A stretch of 14,302 bases of DNA from Candidatus Saccharimonadota bacterium (GTDB lineage Bacteria > Patescibacteriota > Saccharimonadia > Saccharimonadales > Saccharimonadaceae), in NCBI GenBank assembly GCA_905373835.1, contig CAJPUN010000012.1, positions 1-14,302 of the forward strand, given 5' to 3'. The notes under the pieces are model-generated. The model saw nothing but the letters and a program-made list of their open reading frames with translations, did not search any database and was not told the DNA's origin. A program made the translations under genes and the position numbers. Positions 5,402 to 12,498 of the stretch are shown here, in pieces. The stretch's first letter is position 1. Each line of letters starts with the position of its first letter.

Positions 5402-7205
5402 CGAGCAGCAAGCAATGCGCCATAGCTTGGCGCACATCATGGCGCAAGCCGTCCAGCATTTGTGGCCACAGGCGAAGTTTGGCGTGGGGCCAGCTATCGA
5501 TCAGGGGTTCTATTATGACATTGACCTTGGTGATATGACGATATCTGAGGCAGATTTTGGCAAAATCGAGAAGGAGATGCGGCGCATTATTGCGCGCGAT
5601 CTACCCTTTACACGCCGCGATGTGCCGGTAGATGAGGCGATTGCTTGGGCGAAGGAGACAGATCAGCCATATAAAGTTGAGTTGCTCAATGACCTGAAGC
5701 GCTCGGGGACGACCATTGCCAAAGAATTGGCTGGAGAGGCCCTTGGTAGCGCTGCAGAAGGTGAGAGCAAGGTAAAGACGGTATCACTCTACTCTCAGGG
5801 CGATTACACCGATCTGTGCCGTGGTGGGCACGTAGAGAGCACGGGTAAGGTGGGAGCCTTCAAGCTGCTGCGTGTGGCTGGTGCGTACTGGCGAGGCGAC
5901 GAGACCCGGTCGCAGATGCAGCGGCTCTATGGCGTGGCCTTTGCAACACAAGCAGAGCTTGATAGCTACCTACAGATGCGCGAAGAAGCCAAAAAGCGCG
6001 ACCACCGCAAGCTTGGCAAAGAACTCGATCTCTACACAATGTCGCCACTGGTGGGGGTGGGTTTGCCACTCTTTACACCACGTGGCACGATCTTGCGTGA
6101 TAAAGCAGCGCAGCTCTCTAACCAGTTGCGTGAGAAATACGGCTTTGCCAAAGTCTGGACGCCGCACATTACCAAGAAAGATTTGTATGAGACGAGTGGG
6201 CACTGGGCGAAGTTTGGCGACGAGCTCTTCCTTGTGACGAGCCAAGAGACGAGTGACAAGATGGCCCTCAAGCCGATGAACTGCCCGCACCACACACAGA
6301 TTTTTGCTAGCCAACCGCGCAGCTACCGCGATATGCCTGTGCGCTACCTAGAGACAACGACCGACTACCGCGACGAAAAAACTGGCGAGCTGGGCGGCTT
6401 GAGTCGGGTGCGCTCACTGACGCAGGATGATAGCCATGTGTTTTGCCGGCCAGATCAGATCGAGCAGGAGATGAGTAATTTGCTGGCCTGTGCCGAGGAG
6501 TTGTACCACATTGTGGGGATGAAGCTGCGTGTCCGCCTGAGTTATCGCGATGAGGGCGAGGGCTACCTTGGAGCGCCAGAGTTGTGGCAATCGGCCCAGG
6601 CTCAGCTCAAGGCAGCTGTGATGGCCAAGCAGCTAGATTACTTCGAGCAGGAGGGCGAGGCGGCCTTTTATGGGCCGAAGATCGACTTCATGGCGACGGA
6701 TGCGATTGGCCGTGAGCACCAGGTGGCGACGGTGCAGCTCGACTTCGTCCAGCCCGAGCGCTTTGGCCTCGAATATACCGATGAAGCGGGTGACATGGCT
6801 CGGCCAGTGATGATTCATAGCGCGCTGCTGGGCTCGATTGAGCGCTTCCTGAGTGTCTTTATTGAGCACACAGCGGGGTGGTTCCCCTTCTGGATCGCGC
6901 CTGAGCAAGTCCGTATTCTCACCATCAACAACACCGTAGAAGACTATGTTGATGAAATCACATCGGTACTCAAAACAGTGGTACTGATGCATCCTATAAA
7001 ATACAACGAGGTAAGATATACAACAGATATGCGCAATGAATCGCTCGGTAAAAAGATCCGCGAAGCTACTGTTGTAAAAATTCCGGTGCAGATTATCGTT
7101 GGCCCACGCGACAAAGCCAACCGCCAAGTGAGCGTGCGCACCCAGCAGGGCGAGACAACAGTGCCGCTGGATGAGCTGGCAGTGTACTTAGAGGGGCTCA
7201 GCTAA
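5394..7205 (+). CDS. thrS: Threonyl-tRNA synthetase lacking the TGS domain
   Basis: A 603-residue cytoplasmic enzyme that charges tRNA-Thr with threonine. The editing domain comes first, with HSLAH (His10, His14) and CRGGH (Cys142, His146), the residues that clear Ser-tRNA-Thr. The class II catalytic core follows. The zinc ligands that select threonine are Cys297 (KPMNCP), His348 (TQDDSH) and His475 (MIHSALLGS); motif 2 is YRDE (325-328) and the motif 3 Arg is in SIERF. The anticodon-binding domain covers about 504-603. The usual N-terminal TGS domain (about 60 residues) is absent, and TGA stops just upstream in the same frame (5376, 5379) rule out an earlier start. The stop overlaps the next ATG (TAATG). 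Confidence 0.97.
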   Translation: MNSEQQAMRHSLAHIMAQAVQHLWPQAKFGVGPAIDQGFYYDIDLGDMTISEADFGKIEKEMRRIIARDLPFTRRDVPVDEAIAWAKETDQPYKVELLNDLKRSGTTIAKELAGEALGSAAEGESKVKTVSLYSQGDYTDLCRGGHVESTGKVGAFKLLRVAGAYWRGDETRSQMQRLYGVAFATQAELDSYLQMREEAKKRDHRKLGKELDLYTMSPLVGVGLPLFTPRGTILRDKAAQLSNQLREKYGFAKVWTPHITKKDLYETSGHWAKFGDELFLVTSQETSDKMALKPMNCPHHTQIFASQPRSYRDMPVRYLETTTDYRDEKTGELGGLSRVRSLTQDDSHVFCRPDQIEQEMSNLLACAEELYHIVGMKLRVRLSYRDEGEGYLGAPELWQSAQAQLKAAVMAKQLDYFEQEGEAAFYGPKIDFMATDAIGREHQVATVQLDFVQPERFGLEYTDEAGDMARPVMIHSALLGSIERFLSVFIEHTAGWFPFWIAPEQVRILTINNTVEDYVDEITSVLKTVVLMHPIKYNEVRYTTDMRNESLGKKIREATVVKIPVQIIVGPRDKANRQVSVRTQQGETTVPLDELAVYLEGLS

Positions 7206-7828
7206 TGCGCCGCCTGCGCATTGCTGTGGATGTCGACGACGTGCTGGCGGAGAATGCCGCTGGCATCGTCGCCTTTAGCAACCAGCGCTGGGGGACGAAC
7301 CTGACGGTCGATGACTACGACGAGCACTGGGCCAAGATGTGGCAGGTGGATAATGCTGAAGTGGAGCGGCGCAGTGCCGAGATTGTGAGCACGAGCCTAA
7401 GCGCGGGCTATGGGCACATTGGCGGTGCGCTGGAGGTGCTAGAGCGCTTGGCACAACACCATCATCTGATGATTGCAACGTCACGCTGCCTACAAGTAAA
7501 GGGTGATACAATAGCTTGGATCGACGAGCATTTTCCAGGTATCTTTGTGAGCACGGCGGTTTATTTCTCGGGTATTTGGGATGAGTTAACTAATGATTCG
7601 CACCTTGCCACCAAGGCAGAGTTGATGACGCAAATCAACGCCGATGTGCTGATCGACGACCAGCTCAAGCACTGCCAAGCGGTGGCAGCACATGGCCGCA
7701 ACGCACTGCTCTTTGGCGATTATGCCTGGAACCAAGCCGCAACATTGCCAGCTGGGGTAGTGCGCTGCACAAATTGGTACGAAGTGGAGGTGGCAATTGA
7801 GCGACTTGCCAGCGATGAGCCTGCGTGA
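7205..7828 (+). CDS. HAD-superfamily 5'(3')-deoxyribonucleotidase-like phosphatase
   Basis: A 207-residue soluble protein. Its N-terminus, RIAVDVDDVLAE, is the HAD motif I of the 5'(3')-deoxyribonucleotidase/YqfW group, with nucleophile Asp9 and acid Asp11. Motif II is ATSR (Thr92); motif III is Lys137 in ATKAEL; motif IV is DVLIDDQ (Asp151/Asp152). The family removes phosphate from nucleotides or related small molecules; the substrate here cannot be read. The ATG overlaps the thrS stop by one base, and the 3' end overlaps the following gene by 32 bases, so translation is coupled along the operon. Confidence 0.82.
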   Translation: MRRLRIAVDVDDVLAENAAGIVAFSNQRWGTNLTVDDYDEHWAKMWQVDNAEVERRSAEIVSTSLSAGYGHIGGALEVLERLAQHHHLMIATSRCLQVKGDTIAWIDEHFPGIFVSTAVYFSGIWDELTNDSHLATKAELMTQINADVLIDDQLKHCQAVAAHGRNALLFGDYAWNQAATLPAGVVRCTNWYEVEVAIERLASDEPA

Positions 7829-8165
7829 TGCCGTCTACGAGCTGATGGCGCAGCTACCGGATGATACAGTGACAACCTATGGCGACTTGGCAGCTTTTGC
7901 TGGCCACCCATATGCTGCACGGCGAGTAGGAGAGATTGCCCACGGTGGGCCGGAGGAGTTGCCGTGGCATAGACTTGTTAATTGCAAGGGAGGCCTTGCG
8001 GTCGGCTTTCCGGGTGGGCAGGTGGTGCAACGGCAATTGCTCGAGCACGATGGGATCCAGTGTGATGATTCGTACCGCGTGGTTGATTTTGCACAGCGTC
8101 GCTGGCGGCCACTTGCTGCGCAGCATAATAATCTGAAAGGTAGCTCGCATGCTCACAAAAAATAA
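7797..8165 (+). CDS. Alkyltransferase-like DNA-binding protein (ATL, Cys-less MGMT homologue)
   Basis: A 122-residue protein of the MGMT/Ada C-terminal fold: TTYGDLA (27-33), the helix-turn-helix and Arg finger AARRVG (40-45), and the active-site region PWHR (56-59). In true O6-alkylguanine methyltransferases this is PCHR and the Cys accepts the alkyl group; Trp57 replaces it here. ATL proteins with PWHR are known to bind O6-alkylguanine, flip it out and hand the lesion to nucleotide excision repair. TTG at 7797 is chosen because GGAGGT (7786-7791) lies at ideal distance; ATG at 7815 is the alternative. It overlaps genes on both sides. Confidence 0.85.
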   Translation: MSDLPAMSLRDAVYELMAQLPDDTVTTYGDLAAFAGHPYAARRVGEIAHGGPEELPWHRLVNCKGGLAVGFPGGQVVQRQLLEHDGIQCDDSYRVVDFAQRRWRPLAAQHNNLKGSSHAHKK

Positions 8166-9042
8166 CGCACCGCCTACCGTGCCGCTTATTGCCATCGTTG
8201 GGCCGACTGCTAGCGGTAAGACTAGCTTAGCGATTCGCCTTGCGAGGCAGTACGGTGGTGAGATTATTTGCGCCGATTCGCGCACCATCTACAAGGGTAT
8301 GGATATTGGCACTGCCAAGCCCTCGCCGCACGAACAAGCCCTTGTGCCACACTGGGGGCTAGACTTGGTGGAGCCGGGCCAACGCTTCACAGTAGTGGAT
8401 TTTCAGCGCTATGCTAATAAGCAGATTGCGGCTATTCGCCAGCGTGGGCGCATCCCATTTCTCGTCGGTGGGACGGGCTTGTATGTCGATGCAGTGTTGT
8501 ATAAATTTCAATTTCCGACGGTGAACAAAAAGCTTATGCAGCAGTTACAGGGCTATTCTATAGAAACTTTGCACGAACATTGTCGAGTGCACAACATAGA
8601 ATTACCCAATAATAAATACAACAAAAGGCATGTCATTAATACAATAGTGCGAGAAGGACAACAGTTACAGAGGTCAGCACATGTTGATAAAAATACATGG
8701 GTTGTAGGTATTGCAACACCGCGTGATGTCCTGCGTGAGCGTATTGCTGAGCGGACAGAGCAGCTTTTTGCACATGGTGTTGTGCAAGAAGCAACGGACT
8801 TAGCAGCCCAATACGGCTGGGACAGTGAAGCAATGACAGGGAATATCTACCCAATTATACATAAATTACAACAGGGCGAGTATACGCTTGAGCAAGCCAA
8901 AGCGGCATTTTGCACAGCAGACTGGCGCCTGGCCAAGCGGCAAATGACCTGGCTGCGGCGCAACCCAGACATCATATGGTGCGGCCTGGAGGATGCCGAG
9001 ACGTACCTTGGTGAGGTGCTCGCGCAAGCGCGCCAGATGTGA
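8149..9042 (+). CDS. miaA: tRNA dimethylallyltransferase MiaA
   Basis: A 297-residue enzyme that adds a dimethylallyl group to A37 of tRNAs reading codons beginning with U. The P-loop is GPTASGKT (18-25). DSRTIYKGMDIGTAKP (43-58) holds the catalytic Asp43; most homologues have Gln where this has Thr46. VGGTGLYVDAVL follows, then the variable swinging/insert domain and the C-terminal helices with the WRLAKRQMTWLRR tRNA-binding region. Its length is near the family norm. The ATG lies 17 bases inside the preceding gene, with AAAGG nine bases upstream. The stretch at about 8510-8700, the insert domain, is visibly more AT-rich than the rest of the gene. Confidence 0.95.
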   Translation: MLTKNNAPPTVPLIAIVGPTASGKTSLAIRLARQYGGEIICADSRTIYKGMDIGTAKPSPHEQALVPHWGLDLVEPGQRFTVVDFQRYANKQIAAIRQRGRIPFLVGGTGLYVDAVLYKFQFPTVNKKLMQQLQGYSIETLHEHCRVHNIELPNNKYNKRHVINTIVREGQQLQRSAHVDKNTWVVGIATPRDVLRERIAERTEQLFAHGVVQEATDLAAQYGWDSEAMTGNIYPIIHKLQQGEYTLEQAKAAFCTADWRLAKRQMTWLRRNPDIIWCGLEDAETYLGEVLAQARQM

Positions 9043-9067
9043 TACCATAAATCTAGTTGGTGACCGT

Positions 9068-9679
9068 ATGATAGATGCACTGTTTGGATCAAAAACTCGT
9101 GTGAAGTTGCTCCACCTTTTCTTGAATAATCCAGGAAAGGCATTTTATGTGCGCGAGATTACGCGGCTGATTAATGAGCAGATTAATTCGGTGCGCCGTG
9201 AGCTGCTCAATATGCTGGAGGTGGGGATCATTACGAGCGACAGCGTGGATAACAAATTGTACTACGAAGTAAACCAGCAGTACGAATATTATCCACCACT
9301 GCGCGTCATCTTTGCCGACCAAAAAATTGCTCCAGCCAAGAACAAATCGGGTTACCGGCCTGCTTGGCAAGATGCGATTATGCAGCTGCCGCGCCTGCGT
9401 GTGGCGATTGCGGCGGGGGCGTTGGTGAAAGGATCAGCCAGTACGATCGACCTGCTGCTCGTGGGTAACCTCTCGGCCGCTAAGGTGCGCAGCGTGGTGG
9501 CGGTTATCGAGCGGCAGGAGGGGCGCGAGCTGACGTATAGCATCCTGAGCTACGACGAGTTCTATTACCGGCTGAGCGTGCGCGACCGCTTCATCACTAC
9601 CATTCTGACCAACAAGCATACCGTATTGGTAGACGTTGATAATATATTAAAAGAAGACGAAGGAGAGAATCATGCTTGA
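9068..9679 (+). CDS. Winged-helix protein with a nucleotidyltransferase-like domain
   Basis: A 203-residue protein. Residues 1-75 form a winged helix (MIDALFGSKTRVKLLHLF...YVREITRLI...NSVRRELLNMLEVGII). Residues about 105-195 resemble a minimal nucleotidyltransferase fold, with VKGSASTIDLLLVG matching the G-S...D-D-L pattern but keeping only one acidic residue where active enzymes have DxD. That suggests a structural or ligand-binding role. The ATG at 9068 is chosen over an upstream ATG at 8993 because the family begins at this point and the earlier frame overlaps miaA. TGaTACCAT (9039-9047) could be an extended -10. It overlaps the next gene by eight bases. Confidence 0.7.
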   Translation: MIDALFGSKTRVKLLHLFLNNPGKAFYVREITRLINEQINSVRRELLNMLEVGIITSDSVDNKLYYEVNQQYEYYPPLRVIFADQKIAPAKNKSGYRPAWQDAIMQLPRLRVAIAAGALVKGSASTIDLLLVGNLSAAKVRSVVAVIERQEGRELTYSILSYDEFYYRLSVRDRFITTILTNKHTVLVDVDNILKEDEGENHA

Positions 9680-10307
9680 TATCGAATACAAAGGTGGCAA
9701 CACCGTCATCATCGCGACGAAAAAAACCACGCTGGCGGTCGACCCCAAGCTATCGCTGCTCGGTCTGAAGGACGCTAAGACGAAGGACGCAGTAGAGCTT
9801 GCGACTGAAGAGCGCTTTGCGATCAATAGTCCCGAGGCGCGCCTTATCATCGACCAGCCTGGCGAGTATGAAGTGGGTGACTACACCATCCACGGCATTG
9901 CTGCCACGCGCCACATCGACACGCCAGAGAGTGAGCAGCTCTCTACGGTGTATCGCATTGAGTGTGGCGATATTCGCATTGCGGTGATTGGTAATATTAC
10001 GCCAGAGCTTACCGATGCTCAGCTCGAGGCGCTGGGGGTGATCGACATTGTCATTATTCCAGTGGGTGGCTATGGCTACACGCTGGATGCGACGAGCGCC
10101 GCCGCCATTATTCGCAAGATCGAGCCACGAGTAGTAGTGCCCGTTCATTATGCCGATAGTGCGTTGCAGTACGAAGTACCGCAAGACACAGTGGAGGTCT
10201 TTGAGAAGGAGCTCGGTGCACCAGTCGAGCAAAAACCCAAACTCAAGATCAAAGCAGCGAGTAACCTGCCCGAAGTGCTGACGGTGTTTGAGCTGGCTCG
10301 AAGCTAG
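9672..10307 (+). CDS. MBL-fold (UlaG/COG2220-like) protein with a degenerate metal site
   Basis: A 211-residue protein of the metallo-beta-lactamase fold family often annotated as Zn-dependent hydrolase. Recognisable blocks are GNTVIIATKKTTLAVDPK near the start, PGEYEVGDYTIHGIAA in the middle, and LTDAQLEALGVIDIVIIPVGG followed by DATSAAAIIRKIEPRVVVPVHY. The HxHxDH motif that binds zinc is absent, and the segment usually read as HLGDLG is VIGNITPE here, so the metal site looks lost. Only the late His (VPVHY) remains. AAGGAG precedes the ATG, which lies within the end of the upstream gene. A strong terminator follows. Function unknown; probably not a classical hydrolase. Confidence 0.78.
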   Translation: MLDIEYKGGNTVIIATKKTTLAVDPKLSLLGLKDAKTKDAVELATEERFAINSPEARLIIDQPGEYEVGDYTIHGIAATRHIDTPESEQLSTVYRIECGDIRIAVIGNITPELTDAQLEALGVIDIVIIPVGGYGYTLDATSAAAIIRKIEPRVVVPVHYADSALQYEVPQDTVEVFEKELGAPVEQKPKLKIKAASNLPEVLTVFELARS

Positions 10308-10327
10308 GATTCATATACCCCAAGCGC

Positions 10328-10355
10328 AACCAGCCTCATAGAGAGGCTGGTTTTT
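10328..10355 (+). terminator. Intrinsic terminator after the MBL-fold gene
   Basis: AACCAGCCTC pairs with GAGGCTGGTT around ATAGA, followed by T5 in total. It ends the long rightward gene run that begins at thrS. The 200 bases after it hold no gene I can support. Confidence 0.9.
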
Positions 10356-10551
10356 ATGATACATCTTCACTCCGTTTTTCTCCTCGCTGCTTTATCTGGT
10401 GGGGTATGAATATTAGTTGTAGCCAGCACGAGTGTTGGTGGGTTGATGGGCGAGATGGGGCCAGTCCCTATAGGTTTCTCAAGAAATGAGTGCGAGATAG
10501 TGATGAGGATTGTGAGATTCATAGTGAAATCATTGTCATAATGTGGTCGAT

Positions 10552-10580
10552 TTGACACAGCACACTAAATTCGATACACT
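10552..10580 (+). promoter_or_regulatory. Promoter of the MFS/arsR operon
   Basis: A perfect TTGACA (10552-10557) and TACACT (10575-10580) are separated by 17 bases. The -10 box is exactly the six-base spacer of operator 1. Confidence 0.85.
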
Positions 10581-10585
10581 TCGAA
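10570..10585. promoter_or_regulatory. Operator 1, TTCGA-N6-TCGAA
   Basis: TTCGA-TACACT-TCGAA is a 16-bp palindrome whose centre is the -10 box. A bound dimer would directly block the promoter. The likely ligand is the ArsR-family repressor encoded at the end of the operon. Confidence 0.75.
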
Positions 10586-10598
10586 ATATCACTATTAT

Positions 10599-10614
10599 TT
10601 CGATTTATATCGAA
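10599..10614. promoter_or_regulatory. Operator 2, TTCGA-N6-TCGAA
   Basis: TTCGAT-TTAT-ATCGAA has the same half-sites and spacing as operator 1, 29 bp further on, and lies just before the Shine-Dalgarno region of the transporter gene. Two matching sites argue for a real operator pair. Confidence 0.75.
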
Positions 10615-10629
10615 GAAAGGAACGGTTTT

Positions 10630-11805
10630 ATGGAACAACAATCAATCACGCCGTGGGGTAAGATTGCGGTGCTAGCACTGGGAGCCTTCGTGATTGGGGC
10701 GGATGGCTTCATGCTGGCAGCGGTGTTGCCACAGGTGGCACAGCAACTTGGGGTGTCGCTGGGGCAGACTGGTCTCTTGGTGACGGTGTTTGCGTGGGTG
10801 TATGCACTGGCGGCACCACTGTGTGGCATGGTGATGGGGCGGCGCAATCGGCGGTCGACCTTGGTGCTAGCACTGGCGATATTTGCAATTGGTAATGGAG
10901 TGGCAGCGCTCGCATCGTCATTTGTATGGATGATGGTGGCTCGAGTGATGGCAGCCTTGGGCTCAGCTATGATGATGCCAACGGCAATGGCCTTAGCGAC
11001 TAGCCTTGCCCCGGCCAAGCATCGTGGCAAGGCAATCTCCGTCGTTACAACAGGTATGACGATGGCAACGGTACTCGCTGTGCCGCTGGGCTCGGTTATG
11101 GGAGAGCGCTATGGTTACCACGCGCTGTTTTGGGCAATGGCGGTGGCTGCGGTGCTGGTGTTGTGTGGCATTGTGCTGGGCATTCGGGCGCGTGAAGCGC
11201 AGCCAGCGCAGCAGGCGCCAACCGTTCGGGCATTGGTGGCGGGCCTGGCTAATCGTCAGGTTGCACTGACGTTATTGATAACAGTAGTGATATTTGTCGC
11301 TGGCACCAGCGTGATTTCGTATCTGAGTGCGGTGGTGCAGCAGGCGGGTCTGCACGAATACTTTAGCCTGATTTTGCTCATCTTTGGTATAGGCTCACTC
11401 TTGGGTGGTGTGCTAGGCGGCTGGCTGACCGATCGTTTTTCCCACATTTGGCTGGCCCGCTGGGCAATGCTTGCCTTTGCGTTGGCGCTTGCTTTGCTTG
11501 GTGTGGCGGCTGGGATGCCAGGTGCGCTTGGTCTCGTTGGTGGCAGTGTGCTGTTATGGACGGCTAGTGCTTGGATTGCCACGATTGCTCAGCAATACCG
11601 CGTCATTGCGCTTGCTCCAGAACGGGCTCAGCTGAATCTTTCACTCAATTCATCCAGTATTTACATTGGTCAAGGCTTTGGTGGTATGCTGGGCGGTGCG
11701 ATTATTAGTGGCCAGCCAGCTCAGGTAATTCCACTGGTGGCGGCCGGTGTGGTAGTGTTTGCCTTGGCAATGACCAGCAGGTATGAGACAATACAAAGGA
11801 AATGA
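10630..11805 (+). CDS. MFS efflux transporter (DHA1-like)
   Basis: A 391-residue inner-membrane transporter with about 12 hydrophobic helices. It resembles drug/metabolite:H+ antiporters of the DHA1 class (AraJ/YdhP-like). The first helix is AVLALGAFVIGADGFMLAAVLPQVA; the loop between helices 2 and 3 carries GMVMGRRNRRS, a variant of motif A. A related loop, GGWLTDRFSH, lies mid-protein as expected from internal duplication. ATG at 10630 is chosen with AAGAAAGG upstream; an earlier in-frame start at 10543 would precede the promoter. The stop overlaps arsR (ATGA). Substrate unknown; a toxic small molecule sensed by the ArsR protein is the natural inference. Confidence 0.9.
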   Translation: MEQQSITPWGKIAVLALGAFVIGADGFMLAAVLPQVAQQLGVSLGQTGLLVTVFAWVYALAAPLCGMVMGRRNRRSTLVLALAIFAIGNGVAALASSFVWMMVARVMAALGSAMMMPTAMALATSLAPAKHRGKAISVVTTGMTMATVLAVPLGSVMGERYGYHALFWAMAVAAVLVLCGIVLGIRAREAQPAQQAPTVRALVAGLANRQVALTLLITVVIFVAGTSVISYLSAVVQQAGLHEYFSLILLIFGIGSLLGGVLGGWLTDRFSHIWLARWAMLAFALALALLGVAAGMPGALGLVGGSVLLWTASAWIATIAQQYRVIALAPERAQLNLSLNSSSIYIGQGFGGMLGGAIISGQPAQVIPLVAAGVVVFALAMTSRYETIQRK

Positions 11806-12107
11806 CATCCCAACAAAACACCCCAACTGACGCACTCGCACCAGAGCATGTCTTTGCCGCTCTGTCCGATCCGCTGCGGCTGCGGATTGTCCGCCGCTTG
11901 GCTGCGGAGGGGCGGCTGGGCTGCAGCCAGATCGATCATAATCTCTCACTCTCGACTGTCTCGCACCACTGCAAAGTCCTGCGCGAAGCAGGTATCGTCA
12001 CCAGCGAAGCGGTTGGCACCCAGCGTGTACTGGTGCTGCGGCCAGAGTTTGCCCGGCAGTTCGCTGGCGTGCTCGCGACGATTGCTGAGTTAGATAAAGC
12101 GAAGTAA
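11802..12107 (+). CDS. ArsR-family winged-helix repressor
   Basis: A 101-residue regulator: FAALSDPLRLRIVRRLAAEGRLGCSQIDHNLSLSTVSHHCKVLREAGIVTSEAVGTQRVLVL is a textbook ArsR/SmtB winged helix, with recognition helix STVSHHCKVLREAG. The metal-binding ELCVCDL motif of arsenic/cadmium sensors is absent (LGCSQIDH has one Cys), so a metal ligand is not supported and a different inducer is likely. Its start overlaps the transporter stop. It probably binds the two TTCGA-N6-TCGAA sites at the operon promoter, giving negative feedback. Confidence 0.9.
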   Translation: MTSQQNTPTDALAPEHVFAALSDPLRLRIVRRLAAEGRLGCSQIDHNLSLSTVSHHCKVLREAGIVTSEAVGTQRVLVLRPEFARQFAGVLATIAELDKAK

Positions 12108-12113
12108 CCACCA

Positions 12114-12140
12114 AAATATCCCCTTACGCAGGGGATATTT
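12114..12140. terminator. Hairpin terminator between convergent arsR and rpmB
   Basis: AAATATCCCC (12114-12123) pairs with GGGGATATTT (12131-12140) around a seven-base loop. On the minus strand TTTT-rich sequence follows the stem, serving rpmB; on the plus strand ATATTT closes the arsR transcript. Likely bidirectional. Confidence 0.75.
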
Positions 12141-12164
12141 ACAGTTATCGTTTGCTCTGGGCGA

Positions 12165-12389
12165 CTACGCCGCAGCCTTGGCCTTTGTCTTGGCGCTGGT
12201 GAGCAGGCCTTTTTTCTTGAGGGTACGGATCGCCTTGGTCGAGAGAACCATAGTAATCTTTTGCCCATCTACAACGAAGGTCTTTTTCTGAAGGTTTGGT
12301 TTGAAGACTCGCTTGGTGCGTCGCAACGAGAAGCTCACATTGTTGCCGAATTGCTTGCCCTTGCCAGTCAGTTCACATCGTGCTGCCAT
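12165..12389 (-). CDS. rpmB: 50S ribosomal protein L28
   Basis: A 74-residue basic protein starting MAARCELTGKGKQFGNNVSFSLRRTKR, the typical bL28 opening (CxxTGKG, GN.VSHS-like, RRTKR), then FKPNLQKKTFVVDGQKITMVLSTKAIRTLKKKGL and a Lys/Ala tail. It belongs to the large ribosomal subunit. ATG at 12389 is chosen because the family starts there; an upstream ATG at 12410 would add seven residues without precedent. The zinc-binding second Cys pair of C+ L28 forms is absent. A consensus promoter lies 50-80 bases upstream. Confidence 0.95.
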   Translation of the reverse strand: MAARCELTGKGKQFGNNVSFSLRRTKRVFKPNLQKKTFVVDGQKITMVLSTKAIRTLKKKGLLTSAKTKAKAAA

Positions 12390-12439
12390 ATTCTTATTCC
12401 ACTTATTCACTTATAACTTATATTATTACAATCTGTATT

Positions 12440-12468
12440 AGTATACGCTGCCACGGAGGCAATGTCAA
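12440..12468 (-). promoter_or_regulatory. Consensus promoter of rpmB
   Basis: On the minus strand TTGACA (12468-12463) and TATACT (12445-12440) are 17 bases apart. It is back-to-back with the M50 gene promoter on the other strand, with about 19 bp between the two elements nearest each other. Confidence 0.85.
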
Positions 12469-12483
12469 GGTGGGTAGGCAATG

Positions 12484-12492
12484 TGGTACAAT
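12484..12492 (+). promoter_or_regulatory. Extended -10 promoter of the M50 protease gene
   Basis: TG-G-TACAAT (12484-12492) is an extended -10 with only six bases before the ATG at 12499. Transcription would start at or next to the start codon, making a leaderless mRNA. No good -35 is seen, as is usual with extended -10 promoters. Confidence 0.65.
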
Positions 12493-12498
12493 AAAGAA

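Noticed and set aside
8993..9067. 25-residue N-terminal extension of the winged-helix protein
   Set aside because: The extension is an Arg/Cys-rich shadow of the miaA 3' end; the winged helix starts at the ATG at 9068.
10367..10558. Minus-strand 63-aa frame between the MBL-fold and MFS genes
   Set aside because: Pro/Thr-rich low-complexity translation, no Shine-Dalgarno, and it runs through the MFS promoter.
10543..10629. 29-residue N-terminal extension of the MFS protein
   Set aside because: It would start upstream of the -35 box and run through both operators; ATG at 10630 has a Shine-Dalgarno and begins the normal first helix.
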